Assembly: GCA_009919985.1 (NCBI GenBank)
Contig: RGAX01000065.1
Location: 1-12,540 of the forward strand
Reading direction: 5' to 3'
DNA: 12,540 bases
From: Opitutaceae bacterium
GTDB lineage: Bacteria; Verrucomicrobiota; Verrucomicrobiia; Opitutales; Opitutaceae
Both the position numbers and the translations under genes were made by a program. Below the pieces are notes generated by a model. That model searched no databases, was not told the DNA's origin, and worked only from the letters and a program-made list of their open reading frames with translations. Shown one piece after another: positions 6,173 through 12,540 of this stretch (position 1 is the first letter of the stretch; every line of letters begins with the position of its first letter).

Positions 6173-8197
6173 ATGTCCGAACCTGATAACAACAAAAAGT
6201 CCCGTCGTACGATCAAAAACCTGCCGCCTGAACGCTTTCAGCCCAAGGTGCTCTTCATCTGGCTCGCGATTTTTGCGGCGGTGGTGTCGCTGTTGGTCTG
6301 GTCACCCGGCATTACGACAGGACCGGCTAAGGTTACGATCCAAGACGTCGTAGAGAAGGCTGAGGCGGGCGAAGTCACTAAGGGCGTGATTCGTCCGGAT
6401 GCTTCCGGTGGCCGTGATGGCGTCGAGATCCGTGGTGAACTAGATAAGAAAGTGCTCAAAACAGAAGCTGGGCTCGAAACCAACACCTTCGTGGCTTCCG
6501 GGCGTCTGACGGATGCGAACATGGAGCGTTTGCAGAAATCTAAGAAATTCTCCGAGCAACCAAGCCAGACGATGCTAGCTTCGATTTTGGTTCAGGTCGT
6601 CCCGTTTGTGCTGATTATCGGGTTGTTGTATTTTCTGTTCGTGCGCCAACTTAAACAGGCTGGTCGCGGGGCTTTGAGTTTCGGCAAGAGTCGCGCTAAA
6701 TTACTCACCCGCGATCGCGATAAAATCACGTTTGCCGATGTGGCCGGTTGTGATGAAGCCAAAGAAGAAGTAAGCGAAGTCGTCGAATTCCTGAAGGATC
6801 CGAAAAAGTTCACCAAGATGGGCGGAAGGATTCCGCGTGGTATTTTGATGGTCGGTTCGCCTGGTACGGGTAAAACCCTGCTCGCCAAGGCGGTCGCTGG
6901 AGAGGCTGATGTCCCGTTTTTTAGCATTTCCGGTTCAGATTTTGTGGAAATGTTTGTGGGCGTCGGCGCGAGTCGTGTGCGCGACATGTTTGAACAAGGT
7001 CGCAAGAGCGCACCTTGCCTGATCTTTATTGACGAAATCGATGCCGTGGGTCGCCAGCGTGGTGCCGGCGTAGGCGGAGGCAATGATGAGCGTGAGCAAA
7101 CCTTGAATTCACTGCTCGTTGAAATGGACGGTTTCGACACCACCGAGGGCGTTATCATCATTGCGGCCACAAATCGTCCCGATGTGCTGGATAGTGCATT
7201 GCTTCGGCCGGGTCGTTTCGATCGCCAGATTTACGTGGATTTACCCGATATGATTGGGCGTGAACAAATTTTGCGCGTACACGCCAAAAAGATCAATTTG
7301 TCCGATTCGGTTGATCTCGCGGTGATTGCTCGTGGCACGCCTGGGCTTTCGGGTGCCGAGTTGGCGAATCTATTGAACGAAGCCGCTCTGTTGGCTGCCC
7401 GTCGTAATAAGAAAAAAGTCGAAATGATCGATGTCGATGATGCGCGCGAAAAAGTGCAATTCGGCCGTGAGCGTCGGCGCTTAATGGATGACGAAGAAAA
7501 GAAACTCACCGCTTATCATGAGGCCGGCCACGCTTTAGTGCAGGGCGTCTTGGACGATGGTACTTTGCCAGTGCATAAAGTTACGATCATTCCGCGTGGA
7601 CGTAGCTTGGGCAGCACGATGTTTATTCCCAAAAAAGATCAGCTCACTCATGCGATGAAGCGCATGCTAAATCAAATAGCCATGGGCTTGGGTGGTCGGA
7701 TTGCGGAGGAGTTAGTCTTGGGTGATATCTCAAGTGGTGCCGCCGGTGATATCAAACAAGTGACTAAAATTGCACGCCATATGGTCTGCGATTGGGGTAT
7801 GAGTCCGCTCGGGCCGATCGCCTTTGGTGATAATCAAGATACGGTTTTTCTTGGTCGTGAGATTACTCGTTCCGAAAATGTATCCGAAGAAACAGCCCGT
7901 AAAATCGATGCTGAAATCCATCGGATTATCAGCGAGCAATACACGCGGGCGACGCAAATCATCACGGAGCATCGTGCTGCCTTGAATAAAGTTGCAGAGG
8001 CGTTGCTCGAGCACGAGACGATCGAAGGTAAACACGTCTTGGAAATTCTTCAATTTGGTGAACTGCGTTCGCCGGTTATCACGGCGGTTGTGATCAAGCC
8101 GGAGGAAAAAAACTCGGATAAAAAGCCTGCGGAAAAGTCTGAGCCTGAGGATGTGATTACTCCGGGTGGAGCGGCGCCGTCGCCCAGTCCGGCTTGA
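6173..8197 (+). CDS. ftsH: ATP-dependent zinc metalloprotease FtsH
   Basis: A membrane-anchored AAA+ protease that extracts and degrades misfolded membrane proteins and selected regulators (in E. coli, LpxC and sigma 32). Its 674 residues run: cytoplasmic N-tail, TM1 (~25-43), periplasmic domain (~45-133), TM2 (~135-157), AAA+ module, and M41 peptidase. Walker A is GSPGTGKT (228-235), pore loop FVGVG (261-265), Walker B LIFIDEID (283-290), second region of homology ending RPGRFDRQ (345-352), zinc site HEAGH (449-453) and third ligand Asp526 in SSGAAGDIK. Walker A has Ser where most FtsH proteins have Pro (GPPGTGKT). The C-terminal ~35 residues are a Lys/Glu/Pro-rich disordered tail. I start at 6173, giving MSEPDNNKK; an in-frame ATG at 6089 would overlap tilS by 38 bases and adds 28 residues that do not look native. 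It closes the forward gene run and is followed by a terminator. Confidence 0.97.
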   Translation: MSEPDNNKKSRRTIKNLPPERFQPKVLFIWLAIFAAVVSLLVWSPGITTGPAKVTIQDVVEKAEAGEVTKGVIRPDASGGRDGVEIRGELDKKVLKTEAGLETNTFVASGRLTDANMERLQKSKKFSEQPSQTMLASILVQVVPFVLIIGLLYFLFVRQLKQAGRGALSFGKSRAKLLTRDRDKITFADVAGCDEAKEEVSEVVEFLKDPKKFTKMGGRIPRGILMVGSPGTGKTLLAKAVAGEADVPFFSISGSDFVEMFVGVGASRVRDMFEQGRKSAPCLIFIDEIDAVGRQRGAGVGGGNDEREQTLNSLLVEMDGFDTTEGVIIIAATNRPDVLDSALLRPGRFDRQIYVDLPDMIGREQILRVHAKKINLSDSVDLAVIARGTPGLSGAELANLLNEAALLAARRNKKKVEMIDVDDAREKVQFGRERRRLMDDEEKKLTAYHEAGHALVQGVLDDGTLPVHKVTIIPRGRSLGSTMFIPKKDQLTHAMKRMLNQIAMGLGGRIAEELVLGDISSGAAGDIKQVTKIARHMVCDWGMSPLGPIAFGDNQDTVFLGREITRSENVSEETARKIDAEIHRIISEQYTRATQIITEHRAALNKVAEALLEHETIEGKHVLEILQFGELRSPVITAVVIKPEEKNSDKKPAEKSEPEDVITPGGAAPSPSPA

Positions 8198-8220
8198 AAT
8201 TAATAAAAAATTCTTAATTT
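8197..8220. repeat. AT-rich inverted repeat just after ftsH
   Basis: AAATTAA (8197-8203) and TTAATTT (8214-8220) are perfect 7-base arms around a 10-base A-rich loop, directly abutting the terminator. On the reverse strand it follows the GC hairpin as a T-rich tract, so it may help the terminator act for the convergent TPR gene as well. The stem alone is weak. Confidence 0.4.
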
Positions 8221-8249
8221 AAACGGCGACTTTGGTCGCCGTTTTTTTT
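8221..8249 (+). terminator. Intrinsic terminator after ftsH
   Basis: A perfect 10-base stem, AAACGGCGAC (8221-8230) pairing with GTCGCCGTTT (8235-8244), has a TTTG loop and is followed by a continuous T run to 8249. It starts 24 bases after the ftsH stop, as expected for the end of the serS-tilS-ftsH run. Only a shorter, mixed A/T tract follows on the opposite strand, so reverse-direction termination is less certain. Confidence 0.93.
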
Positions 8250-8287
8250 GCTTTACGGCCACGGTATCAAACCCGGCCTCGGAGGCT

Positions 8288-8599
8288 TTAGCGAAGATCG
8301 GCTAAGAGAGCTCGGAGTTCGTGCTCGGGCTCTTCGTGCGCCTGGTCGACGGCCAAGGTAAGTGCGGCTTCCAGCAGAAGGCGCGCTTCGTCTTTTCGAT
8401 GGGCGCCGAGATAGATTTTACCAAGTAGGATGCGTGGCATCATCCAGTCGTTTTTTTTCGCGACACAAAACGCGAAATGCGGAGCCGCTTCATCTGGACG
8501 GGCTTCGGCGAGAAGGGCCTGAGCTAAACTAAAGCGAAAGAGTTCGTTGTCGGGCGCGCGTTCTACAAGTACAGAAAAGTGATTACTGCGAGGGAGCAT
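8288..8599 (-). CDS. Small tetratricopeptide-repeat protein
   Basis: A 103-residue protein made of about two TPR-like helical hairpins and a C-terminal helix. Repeat 1 (~17-49) carries the typical L-A-A-L-L/A-P-D-E-A-A pattern (FSLAQALLAEARPDEAAPHF), and repeat 2 (~51-84) shows LLGKIYLGAHRKDEARLLLE. It has no signal peptide and no membrane segment, so it is probably a cytoplasmic protein-protein interaction module; the partner is unknown. The start at 8599 has no Shine-Dalgarno; the short lead-in MLPRSNHF before the first repeat seems reasonable. It lies 103 bases downstream of the DinG-like helicase on the same strand and converges on ftsH across the terminator. Co-transcription with the helicase is possible but not shown. 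Confidence 0.78.
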   Translation of the reverse strand: MLPRSNHFSVLVERAPDNELFRFSLAQALLAEARPDEAAPHFAFCVAKKNDWMMPRILLGKIYLGAHRKDEARLLLEAALTLAVDQAHEEPEHELRALLADLR

Positions 8600-8702
8600 T
8601 TGTGGGGGCTAGATTTTCAAGTTGGCCACGGCCTATGTCGTTCAAGGTCGCGTAGCGAAAAATAGTCATGAATAACTACACTCACCCTATGCGTCGCTTA
8701 AC

Positions 8703-10781
8703 TTAAGTAAAAGGCTGGAATAAGTCCGCTCGGGTTTCGCGGGTTATGCGCGTCGCTTCAGGCTGTGGTAGGGACTGGAGGAAGAGCCGGCCGTAGCTCT
8801 TGGCTAGGACGCGCGAATCAAGAATGGTGATCACGCCTCTGTCGGATTGGGAGCGTATCAGCCTGCCCGCTCCTTGGCGGAATTTGATGAGTGCGTCGGG
8901 TAGGGTGAGATCGTTGAACGGGTTGCCGCCGTGATCGCGGATCCACTCCGTTTTTGCCTCGGTGATGGGATGGGTCGGGGGATCGAAGGGCAATCGCGTG
9001 ATAATGACCTGTGCGAGCGCGTCTCCGGGCACATCAACCCCGGTCCAAAAACTGTCGGTGCCAAAGAGCACGGCGTTGCCGAGATTTCGCATTTGTTCGG
9101 CTAGTTCAGTTCGTGAGAGGTCGGCTCCTTGCATTAGAAACGGTCGGCCTGAAGTGCGAAATTCACTTTCGAGGGTTGCGGCAACGGCGCGCATATCCGT
9201 GTAACTAGTGAATAAAACGAGGGTGCCGCCTTGGACGGCGTGCACGCAAAAACGGATGTAATCGGTTAGTGCTTCGAGCGAGAGTTTAGCCTCTTGCGGG
9301 GTGGGCAAGGGCACGTCGGCCGCGATGTAGACGCGCATGTTGCATTTATAATCGAACGGCGAGTGCACGATCTGCGTGCGCGCTTGATTGGCTCCAAGAC
9401 GATTCGCAAAGGCCGCGATGTCCCCGGCAAGTGCGAGCGTGGCGCTCGTGCAGATCACACTCACCCCACACCCGAAAAGGTGCTCTCGCAGGGCTGGAGC
9501 GACATCAATCGGGGCGCTGCGGAGGCTCACGATGGTCTGTTTACGGCCGCCGCGCTCCGCCCAGTAGACATGGCCTTCGGCGGCCAGATTAAGCCATTCA
9601 GTGAGGCCGGCTTGGAGTCCTTTTAGACGGGTTTTTTGCTCGAGGAGTTCGTCGCGCTCGCGGCCCTCGTCGAGCTTGTCGGCGATTTTTCCGACGAGTC
9701 GTTGCAGAGCGCCAAGAGGGCCGTCGAGAGTGGGTTCCGCTACGCCAGCTTCGCGCACGCGGACTACGGTACGGGCAGCGAGTAGGGTCGTACTGACGAA
9801 ATCAAAAAATTGCTTGGACGCGTCAAGTGCGTCGCTAACGAGCTGTTGGCCTTCGGAACCGCCGAGTTTACGCAGGAGTCCGCGTTTGGTGCGCGGATTA
9901 TAAAGATATTTCAACGCGCGCTCGACCCCGTAACTGCTAAGCGAGAGTCCAAAATTGGCGGTAGCCACTTCCGGAACGGTGTGGGCCTCGTCCAGGACTA
10001 GAAAATCCCCTGGAAATAACACGCCGCGTGCTTCGGGTCCGCTGGCCCCTTGCGCCATGGCGCCACCGGCGTTGACGAGGGCGAAGAGCAGCGCGTGGTT
10101 GACGATGATAAGATGCGCCGTGCGGATGCGGCCGCGGGCGCGTTGATAAAAACATTTTTCGCAGTCGCAGTGTTTGCGCGAGCACGACGACGAATCGGCG
10201 TTGACGGCATCCCAGACCTCCGCGCGGGGCGGTGGGCGGAGGTCGTGGCGCAGGCCAGAATCGGTGGTTTCGGCCCAGCCGGCGATGCGCTGCAATTCGT
10301 CGTAATCGGCATCGGCGAAAAGATTAGCGCGATCGCTTAGGGTCTGCACTAGACGGGTGGGGCAAAGGTAATTTGATTTTCCCAGTAGTACGGCTGAGCG
10401 GAAATCGGCGTAACCGGCAAGGGCTGGGTTTGATTGAAACAGCCGACGAACTAAAGGCAGGTCTTTGGTTTCGAGTTGTTCCTGCAGGGAGATTGTGTGC
10501 GTGGAAACGATCAGTTGGCGTTGCTGATCGACGGCGTGGATGATGCCCGGGACCAAATAGGCTAGAGATTTACCCACGCCGGTGCCGGCTTCGAACAGAA
10601 GCGATTCATCGCCTTTGAGTGAGGAGGCTATCGCGCGGGCCATGGTTTCCTGTTGCGGGCGATGTTCGAGTTTAAGCCCGACGTGGAGCCAGCCGCCCTC
10701 GGCAAAGATTTTCGCGGCGAGCTCGGGCGCCCGGCTGGGGGGCGGAGGAGCTGAGGCTTGGTCGTCGCGGAGTCCAATCAT
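8703..10781 (-). CDS. dinG: DinG/YoaA-family ATP-dependent DNA helicase with iron-sulphur domain
   Basis: A superfamily 2, XPD-like 5'-3' DNA helicase of 692 residues; DinG helps resolve R-loops, D-loops and replication-transcription conflicts. Motifs in order: Q-like LEHRPQQETMA (38-48), Walker A EAGTGVGKS (64-72), motif Ia STHTISLQEQL (93-103), four iron-sulphur cysteines Cys140, Cys200, Cys205 or Cys207, and Cys210, IIVNHALL (225-232), DEAH box LVLDEAH (261-267), TSATL (445-449), FTSYTDM (524-530), FGTDSFWTGVDVPG (573-586) and motif VI QGAGRLIR (636-643). No N-terminal exonuclease domain is present. Length fits E. coli DinG (716) and YoaA (636) about equally, so the symbol denotes the family. 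The start ATG gives MIGLRDDQ followed by a proline-rich lead-in. It is divergent from the metal-transporting ATPase, 90 bases away, with the TPR gene downstream. Confidence 0.95.
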   Translation of the reverse strand: MIGLRDDQASAPPPPSRAPELAAKIFAEGGWLHVGLKLEHRPQQETMARAIASSLKGDESLLFEAGTGVGKSLAYLVPGIIHAVDQQRQLIVSTHTISLQEQLETKDLPLVRRLFQSNPALAGYADFRSAVLLGKSNYLCPTRLVQTLSDRANLFADADYDELQRIAGWAETTDSGLRHDLRPPPRAEVWDAVNADSSSCSRKHCDCEKCFYQRARGRIRTAHLIIVNHALLFALVNAGGAMAQGASGPEARGVLFPGDFLVLDEAHTVPEVATANFGLSLSSYGVERALKYLYNPRTKRGLLRKLGGSEGQQLVSDALDASKQFFDFVSTTLLAARTVVRVREAGVAEPTLDGPLGALQRLVGKIADKLDEGRERDELLEQKTRLKGLQAGLTEWLNLAAEGHVYWAERGGRKQTIVSLRSAPIDVAPALREHLFGCGVSVICTSATLALAGDIAAFANRLGANQARTQIVHSPFDYKCNMRVYIAADVPLPTPQEAKLSLEALTDYIRFCVHAVQGGTLVLFTSYTDMRAVAATLESEFRTSGRPFLMQGADLSRTELAEQMRNLGNAVLFGTDSFWTGVDVPGDALAQVIITRLPFDPPTHPITEAKTEWIRDHGGNPFNDLTLPDALIKFRQGAGRLIRSQSDRGVITILDSRVLAKSYGRLFLQSLPQPEATRITRETRADLFQPFT

Positions 10782-10800
10782 GGGCCTGTGAACTTCGACG

Positions 10801-10840
10801 AGCGCCGGCGCTGAGGCAAGGGCTGCGCAAATGAATTTGC
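10801..10840. promoter_or_regulatory. Two palindromes in the dinG / metal-ATPase divergent gap (candidate operators)
   Basis: The 90-base gap between the two divergent starts contains AGCGCCGGCGCT (10801-10812), a perfect 12-base palindrome, and GCAAATGAATTTGC (10827-10840), a perfect 6-2-6 inverted repeat ending 31 bases before the ATPase ATG. The second lies where a repressor or activator of the ATPase would bind. No regulator gene is visible nearby, I recognise no named box, and I could not place convincing -35/-10 elements. Confidence 0.35.
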
Positions 10841-10871
10841 TGCCGCGTGATCTTGAGATACCTTTATTAAA

Positions 10872-12540
10872 ATGAACGTTAACGCTAACATCGACGGGAA
10901 ATGGGTGCAGGAATTGGTGGCGTTCTTGCGCACGCAGCCCGGAGTGAGCGCCGTACGGATTGATCCTGCGGCCCAGACCGTTGAGGTGGCGACATTGGGT
11001 GAGGTAGATTTAGCCAATTTTAGTCAAAAACTCGCATCTACGATTGCGGCGATCGAGGAGCGCTTGGCGACGCAGGTTCCGGTCGTGGCGCCGGCTGGAT
11101 TTAAACTTACACATGAAGGAGCGCGTCTGTTGGTGGGACGCGAATCGTGCTCGACGGCCGAAACACTTTGGCAGTGGCGTGAAGTGGATTGGCCTGAAGT
11201 GGGTCAGGAAGCCGCCGGTCAACCCGAATGGAAATTTCTAACCTTACTTGCGCTGATCTGCGGCGGAGCGGGCATCGTGGGTAGCTTGATGAATCATTTT
11301 GTGCCGGGGTTGACGTGGTTGGCGTGGATCTTTTTTGCCGCGGCGCTTGTGGCGGGTGCCTGGGATGCCGCCATCGATACGTGGGCTAACATAAAGAAGG
11401 GCGAAGTTGATATTCATTTATTGATGCTGATCGTCGCGGCAGGCGCAGTCTCCATCGGCGCGCACAGTGAAGCGGTGCTGCTGTTATTTCTTTTTTCGGC
11501 CTCGGGGGCGATGGAGGCTTTTGCATTAGATCGTACGCAGCGAGAGGTAAGTGCGTTGCTCAAATCGGCGCCGAAGTGGGCGATCGTCGTGACCCCTGAG
11601 GGCAACGAGCGTGAAATCGCCGTCGAACAACTCCAAATCAGTCAACGCGTGCGCGTGAAGCCGGGCGGCGCATTTCCGACGGATGGAACGATCTTTAGTG
11701 GTACGAGCGCGAGCGATGAATCCGCGCTTACGGGTGAAGCCATGCCGGTGGAAAAAGCTAAGGGTGATCCGGTTTTCAGTGGTACGATTAACCTGTGGGG
11801 GGCGGTTGATTTTGATGTGACTCGGCTGCCGGCGGAAAGTACGTTACAGAAAATTATCCGGCTGATTCAGACCGCGCAGAAATTAAAAGCGCCGAGTGAG
11901 CGTTTCACCGATCGCTTCGGCACCGGCTACACCTACGCCGTGTTGGCGGGCGCGACCTTGATGTTTTTAGTTTGGTGGTTGGGCTATGGCTTGCCGGCAT
12001 TCACCAATACGGTGGAAACACGTTCGGCATTTTATCGTGCGATGACGCTGTTGGTGGTGGCTAGCCCATGCGCGTTGGTTTTATCGATTCCCTCTGCGAT
12101 TTTGGCCGCAATTGCTTGGGGGGCGCGGCATGGCGTGTTGTTTCGAGGCGGCGCAGCGATTGAGAAATTAGCAGATATTAACGCCGTGGCTTTAGATAAA
12201 ACGGGCACGTTGACCACCGGTGAACTCGCGGTGGTAGGTTACGAAAGTTTTCCGCCAGGCAGAGAACAGGAAGTGATGGAGTTGGCGTATGCACTAGAGG
12301 CCAAGTCTGAACATCCGTTGGCGCGTGCCATTGTGCGAGATGCGCGGGCACGCGGCGTACGCGAGCTTAACGTGGATGAATTTCGCAATATCGTGGGCGA
12401 GGGGGTAAAAGGCAGCTTGAATGGGGTCCAAGTTTTACTCGGCCGAAGAGAGTTGTTGGAGGCTGGTCCATTGGCGGCTTGGGCCAAGAAACTACCCCCA
12501 GCACCGGCGGAGTTAAGTGAGATCTGGGTGATCGGTCGCG
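10872..12540 (+). CDS. Heavy-metal translocating P1B-type ATPase, 3' end beyond the window
   Basis: An ATP-driven efflux pump for a transition metal ion; 556 codons are present with no stop before the window end. Residues ~8-65 have the length and pattern of a heavy-metal-associated (HMA) fold (GVSAVRIDPAAQTVEVAT at 24-41), but the usual CxxC is absent; a lone Cys93 follows. Four membrane segments (~122-140, 147-164, 182-196, 200-216) precede the actuator domain with TGEAMP (287-292); two more follow (~354-373, 388-412). The second contains the ion-pathway motif SPC (398-400), then phosphorylation site DKTGTLT (442-448), nucleotide-domain SEHPLARAI (479-487) and GEGVKG (509-514). SPC in place of CPC is known from the P1B-4 group (Co/Fe/Zn-type substrates), but the metal is inference because the last membrane helices lie outside the window. 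ATG 10872 has no Shine-Dalgarno, only a TTTATTAAA leader. Confidence 0.93.
   Translation, partial: MNVNANIDGKWVQELVAFLRTQPGVSAVRIDPAAQTVEVATLGEVDLANFSQKLASTIAAIEERLATQVPVVAPAGFKLTHEGARLLVGRESCSTAETLWQWREVDWPEVGQEAAGQPEWKFLTLLALICGGAGIVGSLMNHFVPGLTWLAWIFFAAALVAGAWDAAIDTWANIKKGEVDIHLLMLIVAAGAVSIGAHSEAVLLLFLFSASGAMEAFALDRTQREVSALLKSAPKWAIVVTPEGNEREIAVEQLQISQRVRVKPGGAFPTDGTIFSGTSASDESALTGEAMPVEKAKGDPVFSGTINLWGAVDFDVTRLPAESTLQKIIRLIQTAQKLKAPSERFTDRFGTGYTYAVLAGATLMFLVWWLGYGLPAFTNTVETRSAFYRAMTLLVVASPCALVLSIPSAILAAIAWGARHGVLFRGGAAIEKLADINAVALDKTGTLTTGELAVVGYESFPPGREQEVMELAYALEAKSEHPLARAIVRDARARGVRELNVDEFRNIVGEGVKGSLNGVQVLLGRRELLEAGPLAAWAKKLPPAPAELSEIWVIGR

Noticed and set aside
8583..8669. A 28-residue reverse-strand frame (ATG 8669) overlapping the start of the TPR gene, as a possible leader peptide
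   Set aside because: No ribosome binding site, no repeated codons or hairpins suggesting attenuation, and short frames of this size are expected by chance.
1..12540. CRISPR array, tRNA/rRNA genes, insertion sequences, attachment sites or a defence island
   Set aside because: I looked for repeated units, tRNA-like cloverleaf ends, transposase or recombinase motifs and toxin-antitoxin-like pairs and saw none; the genes are housekeeping, envelope or metal transport.

Overview
The window looks like a stretch of chromosome from a Gram-negative bacterium of about 55-60% GC, most likely in the Verrucomicrobiota (Opitutae-like). That assignment is inference, from the style of the SerS, FtsH, DinG and metal-ATPase proteins and from the lipid A and heptosyltransferase genes; I could not run a database search. 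Most of it is ordinary housekeeping sequence. I do not see an undescribed defence, mobile or CRISPR-type system. I see no tRNA, rRNA, insertion sequence or repeat array.

Region 1 (1-715) is the odd part. The left ~300 bases carry a forward-strand fragment of a protein with a conserved GHQPELFHPGVW motif. The fragment is open at the window edge and GC-rich (about 68% by hand count). It runs head-on into a reverse-strand peptide/oligopeptide-type ABC transporter ATPase (DppD/OppD-like). That ATPase keeps its Walker A and Q-loop but stops resembling the family just where the other fragment ends, around 281-310. Both genes are cut at the same place, which suggests a chimeric or rearranged junction.

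Region 2 (754-3733) is envelope biosynthesis. A reverse-strand gene encodes a 640-residue fusion of an LpxL/HtrB-type lipid A acyltransferase with a family 9 glycosyltransferase (heptosyltransferase). Across a ~97-base divergent gap, a forward gene encodes a second, stand-alone family 9 glycosyltransferase. Together they would finish acylation of lipid A and build the inner LPS core on the cytoplasmic face.

Region 3 (2774-8249) is a co-directional forward run: GT9, serS (seryl-tRNA synthetase), tilS (tRNA-Ile lysidine synthetase) and ftsH (membrane AAA+ zinc protease), with gaps of only 22-46 bases. It ends at a clear intrinsic terminator (8221-8249). The tilS-ftsH neighbourhood is common in bacteria, but the hpt gene often found between them is absent.

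Region 4 (8288-10781) is on the reverse strand: a DinG/YoaA-type iron-sulphur DNA helicase followed by a small TPR protein. Region 5 (10872 to the end) is a divergent P1B-type metal-transporting ATPase cut by the window end. Its N-terminal domain looks like an HMA domain that has lost its metal-binding cysteines, and its membrane metal motif is SPC rather than CPC. The 90-base divergent gap before it holds two perfect short palindromes that could be operators.

Starts across the window mostly lack a recognisable Shine-Dalgarno sequence, so start choices rest on homology and frame rather than on ribosome binding sites.
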